Shown one piece after another: positions 6,410 through 8,819 of a stretch of DNA of 8,819 nucleotides. The stretch comes from Candidatus Altarchaeales archaeon ex4484_96. GTDB taxonomy: Archaea; Altiarchaeota; Altiarchaeia; IMC4; QMZM01. The stretch's first letter is position 1, and each line of letters begins with the position of its first letter. The position numbers were made by a program, and so were the translations under genes. The DNA is taken from the NCBI GenBank assembly GCA_002254405.1, contig NJDH01000053.1:1-8819 (forward strand), in the 5' to 3' direction. The notes beneath the pieces were generated by a model. It worked only from the letters and a program-made list of their open reading frames with translations, had not been told where the DNA came from and did no database searches.

Positions 6410-7051
6410 ATGAGTGAAGAAAAAAAGATAGTCAAAGGCCCCATAGGTGAAGTGAAAAAGAAAATCAAGGAACTTGATAGCGTAGACTATCAAGCCTTGA
6501 TTAAAGCAGAGAAATCAGGGCAAAACAGGAAAACATTAATCAAATGGCTTGATTCACAAAAAGAAAGTAAAGTGGAGGAGAAACCAAAAAAAACAACCAA
6601 AAAAAAGATAAAAAAAATAAAACCTGTTGAAAAAATAAAATATCACGATAGAAAAAAACTATCCAATAAAGAAAAAAGAATATTCAGGCTTAGAACAAAG
6701 GAAAAAAACGCCATACCACAGTTCATAAGACAGGAATACACTAAACTCAAAAGACTCAAAGACGTCTGGAGGAAACCCAAAGGCGAGGATTCAAAACAGG
6801 CTGAAGACAAGCGAGGTAAACCCAAAAGACCGAAGATAGGGTATAAAAAAAGCCGTGAAACCAGAGGATTTCACCCCTCAGGCTACATACCCTCATTAGT
6901 TCATAACACAGCTGAAATAGAAAACATAGACCCCCTAAAAGAGGCTATTATCATAGCAGGCTCGGTTGGTAGGAAAAAAAGAAACGAGATAATAAAAACA
7001 GCCAACAAAAACAGGATAACAATACTTAATCCAAGAAAAGGGGAGTTATGA
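6410..7051 (+). CDS. rpl32e: Large-subunit ribosomal protein eL32 with N-terminal extension
   Basis: This 213-residue protein carries the eL32 core at about 94-210: IPQFIRQEYTKLKRLKDVWRKPKG, then GYKKSRETRGFHPSGY, SLVHN, SVGRKKRNEI and a final ITILNP. eL32 is an archaeal/eukaryotic 50S/60S protein without a bacterial counterpart. In front of the core are a 41-residue module (12-52), shared with the C-terminus of RNAP A'', and a very lysine-rich linker (about 53-93, KPKKTTKKKIKKIK). Some archaeal eL32 proteins have other N-terminal additions, such as a helix-hairpin-helix in halophiles, but this one differs. The ATG is one base after the uS8-uL6 stop and has no ribosome binding site, so translation is probably coupled. 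This is the normal spc position, after uL6 and before eL19. Confidence 0.94.
   Translation: MSEEKKIVKGPIGEVKKKIKELDSVDYQALIKAEKSGQNRKTLIKWLDSQKESKVEEKPKKTTKKKIKKIKPVEKIKYHDRKKLSNKEKRIFRLRTKEKNAIPQFIRQEYTKLKRLKDVWRKPKGEDSKQAEDKRGKPKRPKIGYKKSRETRGFHPSGYIPSLVHNTAEIENIDPLKEAIIIAGSVGRKKRNEIIKTANKNRITILNPRKGEL
6443..6565 (+). other. 41-residue module near eL32 N-terminus, shared with A''
   Basis: This stretch encodes residues 12-52 of eL32, beginning IGEVKKKIK and ending QNRKTLIKWLDSQKE. It aligns without gaps to the last 41 residues of RNA polymerase A'' (bases 4401-4523). The strongest block is NRKTLIKWL, and the lead-in EVKKKIK is also identical. The middle part is more variable but keeps a shared Asp, Leu-Ile and Glu. 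Codon choice differs at about half of the identical residues, which argues against recent gene conversion. Confidence 0.8.
7040..7045 (+). promoter_or_regulatory. Ribosome binding site of rpl19e
   Basis: GGGGAG lies in the last codons of rpl32e, seven bases before the ATG at 7053. It favours 7053 as the eL19 start. A nearer ATG at 7048 is in another frame and ends at once. Confidence 0.6.
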
Positions 7052-7052
7052 G

Positions 7053-7496
7053 ATGAATCTACGCAGTCAGAAGAGGATGGCAGCTAAATTGCTGGGTGTG
7101 GGAACCGGGCGGGTTAAAATAGACCCCGAATCCCTTGAGGATGTTTCAAGAGCCATAACCCGAGATGATATCAGGTTTTACATCAACAACAACCTGATTA
7201 CCGCCAAACAAAAGAAGGGAGTGAGTAAAGGCAGATTAAGACATAAGAAAAAACAAAAAAATCTCGGTAGAAGAAGAGGTCATGGGCATAGAAGCGGGAC
7301 CCTGAACGCAAGAAACAACTCCAAGAGGAGATGGATTAATAAGATACGAGCCCTCAGAAAAGAGCTTCGAAGGCTTAAATCAGAGGGTGAGATAAATGAA
7401 TCAGAATACAGAAGGCTGTATTTACAGGCTAAAGGTAATTTATTTAATTCAAGAAGACATTTAAGAGAACACATCGAGAGGATGCACAAGAAATAA
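7053..7496 (+). CDS. rpl19e: Large-subunit ribosomal protein eL19
   Basis: This 147-residue basic protein matches archaeal eL19 along its full length. It starts with LRSQKRMAAKLLGVGTGRVKIDP, followed by the arginine/glycine segment GVSKGRLRHKKKQKNLGRRRGHGHRSG (about 51-77, quoted in parts: SKGRLRHKKK and GRRRGHGHRSGT). The long C-terminal helix contains WINKIRALRKELRRLKSEG and ends in REHIERMHKK. eL19 belongs to the archaeal/eukaryotic set of large-subunit proteins; its basic middle segment threads into 23S rRNA and its helix contributes to inter-subunit bridges in eukaryotes. Length and ends are normal. It sits one base after rpl32e and one base before rpl18, the standard archaeal spc order. 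Confidence 0.97.
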   Translation: MNLRSQKRMAAKLLGVGTGRVKIDPESLEDVSRAITRDDIRFYINNNLITAKQKKGVSKGRLRHKKKQKNLGRRRGHGHRSGTLNARNNSKRRWINKIRALRKELRRLKSEGEINESEYRRLYLQAKGNLFNSRRHLREHIERMHKK

Positions 7497-7497
7497 G

Positions 7498-8016
7498 ATG
7501 GCAAACACAGTATCATACACTGTTGAGTATAGAAGAAAAAGAAGTGGCAAAACAGACTACAAAAAAAGACTCAGTTTGCTTAAATCAAAAAAGCCCCGTA
7601 TGGTCGTAAGGAAATCAAACAAGAACATATACATCCAGTTAATAGAGTATAACGTAGAAGGAGACCATGTATTAGTGTCTGCTAGCTCAAAGGATCTTAG
7701 CTCATATGGATGGAAGCTGGCTAAATCCAACATACCATCCGCTTATCTCACAGGATACCTATGCGGACGCAAGTGTTTAAAAAATAAGCTAGATTCTGCT
7801 GTTGTTGACCTGGGATTACAGCCTGTTGTTAAATCATCCAGATTATTCGCCGCGGTAAAAGGAGCGATAGACGCTGGTTTAGATATTAACGCAGGTGAAA
7901 GCATATTCGAAAAAGAAGAAAGGCTTAGAGGGGAACATATTAAAACAAAAGAAGAGTCAAATATAGCTGATGAGATGGATAAAATCAAAAAAAAGATAGA
8001 TAAAAAATTTAAATAA
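7498..8016 (+). CDS. rpl18: Large-subunit ribosomal protein uL18
   Basis: This 172-residue protein is the archaeal form of uL18, which binds 5S rRNA in the central protuberance together with uL5. Characteristic parts are YRRKRSGKTDYKKRLSLLKS (11-30), KPRMVVRKSNKNIYIQLIEY (32-51), AYLTGYLCGRKCL, and DLGLQPVVKSSRLFAAVKGAIDAGL (about 105-129). The archaeal C-terminal extension ends in the lysine-rich DEMDKIKKKIDKKFK and probably forms a helix. The start ATG is one base after the eL19 stop, without its own ribosome binding site. The last codons and the following spacer are extremely A-rich (AAATTTAAATAA, then a run of ten A). Confidence 0.96.
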   Translation: MANTVSYTVEYRRKRSGKTDYKKRLSLLKSKKPRMVVRKSNKNIYIQLIEYNVEGDHVLVSASSKDLSSYGWKLAKSNIPSAYLTGYLCGRKCLKNKLDSAVVDLGLQPVVKSSRLFAAVKGAIDAGLDINAGESIFEKEERLRGEHIKTKEESNIADEMDKIKKKIDKKFK

Positions 8017-8023
8017 AAAAAAA

Positions 8024-8722
8024 ATGTGCGCGAAGATAAAAAAAGTCGAATCCGAGGATGAAGACGAAAACGCATTAGAGTACTTTGATTCATGGAACCC
8101 AAAAACAGAACTCGGGCGCCAAGTCAAATCCGGTGAAATCACATCCATCCACGAGGTTTTTAAGCTACCATCGCCAATAAAAGAGGTTAACATAGTTGAT
8201 ATTCTGCTTCCCGACTTGGGTGAAGAGGTTGTCGAGGTAAAAAGAGTTCAGAGAGTAACGGACTCCGGAAGGAGGATGCGCTATCGTGTTGTGGCTGCGG
8301 TAGGTAATAGAAACGGTTACATAGGCATTGGTCAGGCCAAGGGCAAGGGAGCTGGTCCAACAATAAGAAAAGCCATCAGGAAAGCTAAACTCAATATCAA
8401 GGAGATAAAAAGAGGATGCGGCAGCTGGGAATGCGGATGCGCTGAACCACACTCAGTCCCATTCAAGGTCGAGGGTAAGTGGGGCAGCGTCAAGGTAGAG
8501 ATATTACCCGCACCCAGAGGAACAGGACAGGTCAGCGGCGAAATAGGGCGTAAAGTACTTTCTCTTGCAGGAGTAAACGATGCATGGGTTCACACAGAAG
8601 GATACACCAGAACCAACATAAACTTCGCATATGCTGTTGTCGATGCATTAAACAAAACCAACACCATTAAAGCCAAAGAAGGCGATATAAAAAACCTGGG
8701 TGTTAAAACAGGCATGATTTAA
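8024..8722 (+). CDS. rps5: Small-subunit ribosomal protein uS5
   Basis: This 232-residue protein is archaeal uS5, a 30S protein near the mRNA entry site that contributes to translational accuracy. After an acidic N-terminal segment (ESEDEDENALEYFDSWNPKT) come HEVFKLPSPIKEVNIVDILLP, the double-stranded-RNA-binding-like S5 domain (RYRVVAAVGNRNGYIGIGQAKGKGAGP, quoted in parts: RYRVVAAVGNRNGYIGIG and KGKGAGPTIRKAIRKAK), then the archaeal motif RGCGSWECGCAEPHSVPF (130-147) and LPAPRGTGQ (161-169). C132, C137 and C139 are present, but the cysteine usual in the next KCGSV segment is Trp153 (KWGSV). The gene follows rpl18 after seven adenines and has no ribosome binding site. Length and C-terminus are normal. 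Confidence 0.97.
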   Translation: MCAKIKKVESEDEDENALEYFDSWNPKTELGRQVKSGEITSIHEVFKLPSPIKEVNIVDILLPDLGEEVVEVKRVQRVTDSGRRMRYRVVAAVGNRNGYIGIGQAKGKGAGPTIRKAIRKAKLNIKEIKRGCGSWECGCAEPHSVPFKVEGKWGSVKVEILPAPRGTGQVSGEIGRKVLSLAGVNDAWVHTEGYTRTNINFAYAVVDALNKTNTIKAKEGDIKNLGVKTGMI

Positions 8723-8728
8723 TCTGAA

Positions 8729-8819
8729 ATGGCTGAGGAAAAAAAATCTGAAGGAAAAAAAATAGCGGCAATCCGTGTAAGAGGCAAGGCAAAAATCCGA
8801 GAGGATATTAAGGCAACAC
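8729..8819 (+). CDS. rpl30: Large-subunit ribosomal protein uL30, N-terminal part
   Basis: The first 30 codons of uL30 are visible and run off the window end. The sequence has an 11-residue charged lead (MAEEKKSEGKK), then the family beginning IAAIRVRGKAKIREDI, which corresponds to the usual archaeal IAVIRVRG start. The position directly after uS5 is the standard spc order (uS5-uL30-uL15). uL30 is a small protein of the 50S subunit. It is unrelated to the eL30 encoded at 4530-4829 despite the similar name. The gap from uS5 is six bases. Only the first part can be judged, so completeness is unknown. Confidence 0.88.
   Translation, partial: MAEEKKSEGKKIAAIRVRGKAKIREDIKAT

Noticed and set aside
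4401..6565. Recent gene conversion between rpoA2 and rpl32e
   Set aside because: About half of the identical residues use different synonymous codons and the middle of the module has diverged, which does not fit a recent DNA copy.
8008..8015. TTTAAATA before uS5 as an internal promoter
   Set aside because: It is only about nine bases before the uS5 ATG, so a start point about 25 bases downstream would fall inside the gene. A-rich composition explains it.

Overview
The window is archaeal. It carries a split largest RNA polymerase subunit (A' and A'' as separate genes), an eL30-family protein, a two-KH-domain archaeal NusA, the archaeal/eukaryotic-only ribosomal proteins eL32 and eL19, and archaeal forms of uS12, uL18, uS5 and uL30. 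Coding is almost gapless, all on the + strand, with ATG (once GTG) starts and spacers of 1-9 bases. Arginine is mostly AGA/AGG and isoleucine very often ATA, as in many thermophilic or methanogenic euryarchaea and some DPANN archaea. The gene order rpoB-rpoA1-rpoA2-rpl30e-nusA-rps12 is the usual archaeal 'str' arrangement and best fits a euryarchaeon or relative. I cannot fix the lineage from sequence reading alone.

Layout. Positions 1-5705 are a transcription/str block: the C-terminal 259 codons of the second-largest RNAP subunit, then A', A'', eL30, NusA and uS12, with gaps of no more than 9 bases and one 8-base overlap. Positions 5706-5793 are the only real intergenic gap (88 bases), with weak TATA-like sequences and a T5 run. 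Positions 5794-8819 are a 3'-part 'spc' block: a chimeric uS8-uL6 gene, then eL32, eL19, uL18, uS5 and the first 30 codons of uL30. The genes normally lying between these blocks (S7, elongation factors, S10, the S10 cluster and the first part of spc) are not here.

How the genes work together. The first block makes the catalytic core of RNA polymerase (B lobe and wall, A' active site and bridge helix, A'' trigger loop), a transcript-binding NusA-like factor and the decoding-centre protein uS12. The second block makes large- and small-subunit ribosomal proteins. This is mostly housekeeping sequence, but two things stand out. (1) One open reading frame joins the N-terminal about 80 residues of uS8 (a 30S protein) in frame to the C-terminal about 120 residues of uL6 (a 50S protein), so half of each protein is missing. 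(2) A 41-residue module with 25 identical positions is found both at the extreme C-terminus of RNAP A'' and at the N-terminus of eL32. About half of the shared residues use different synonymous codons, so the likeness looks conserved at protein level and is not a recent DNA copy.
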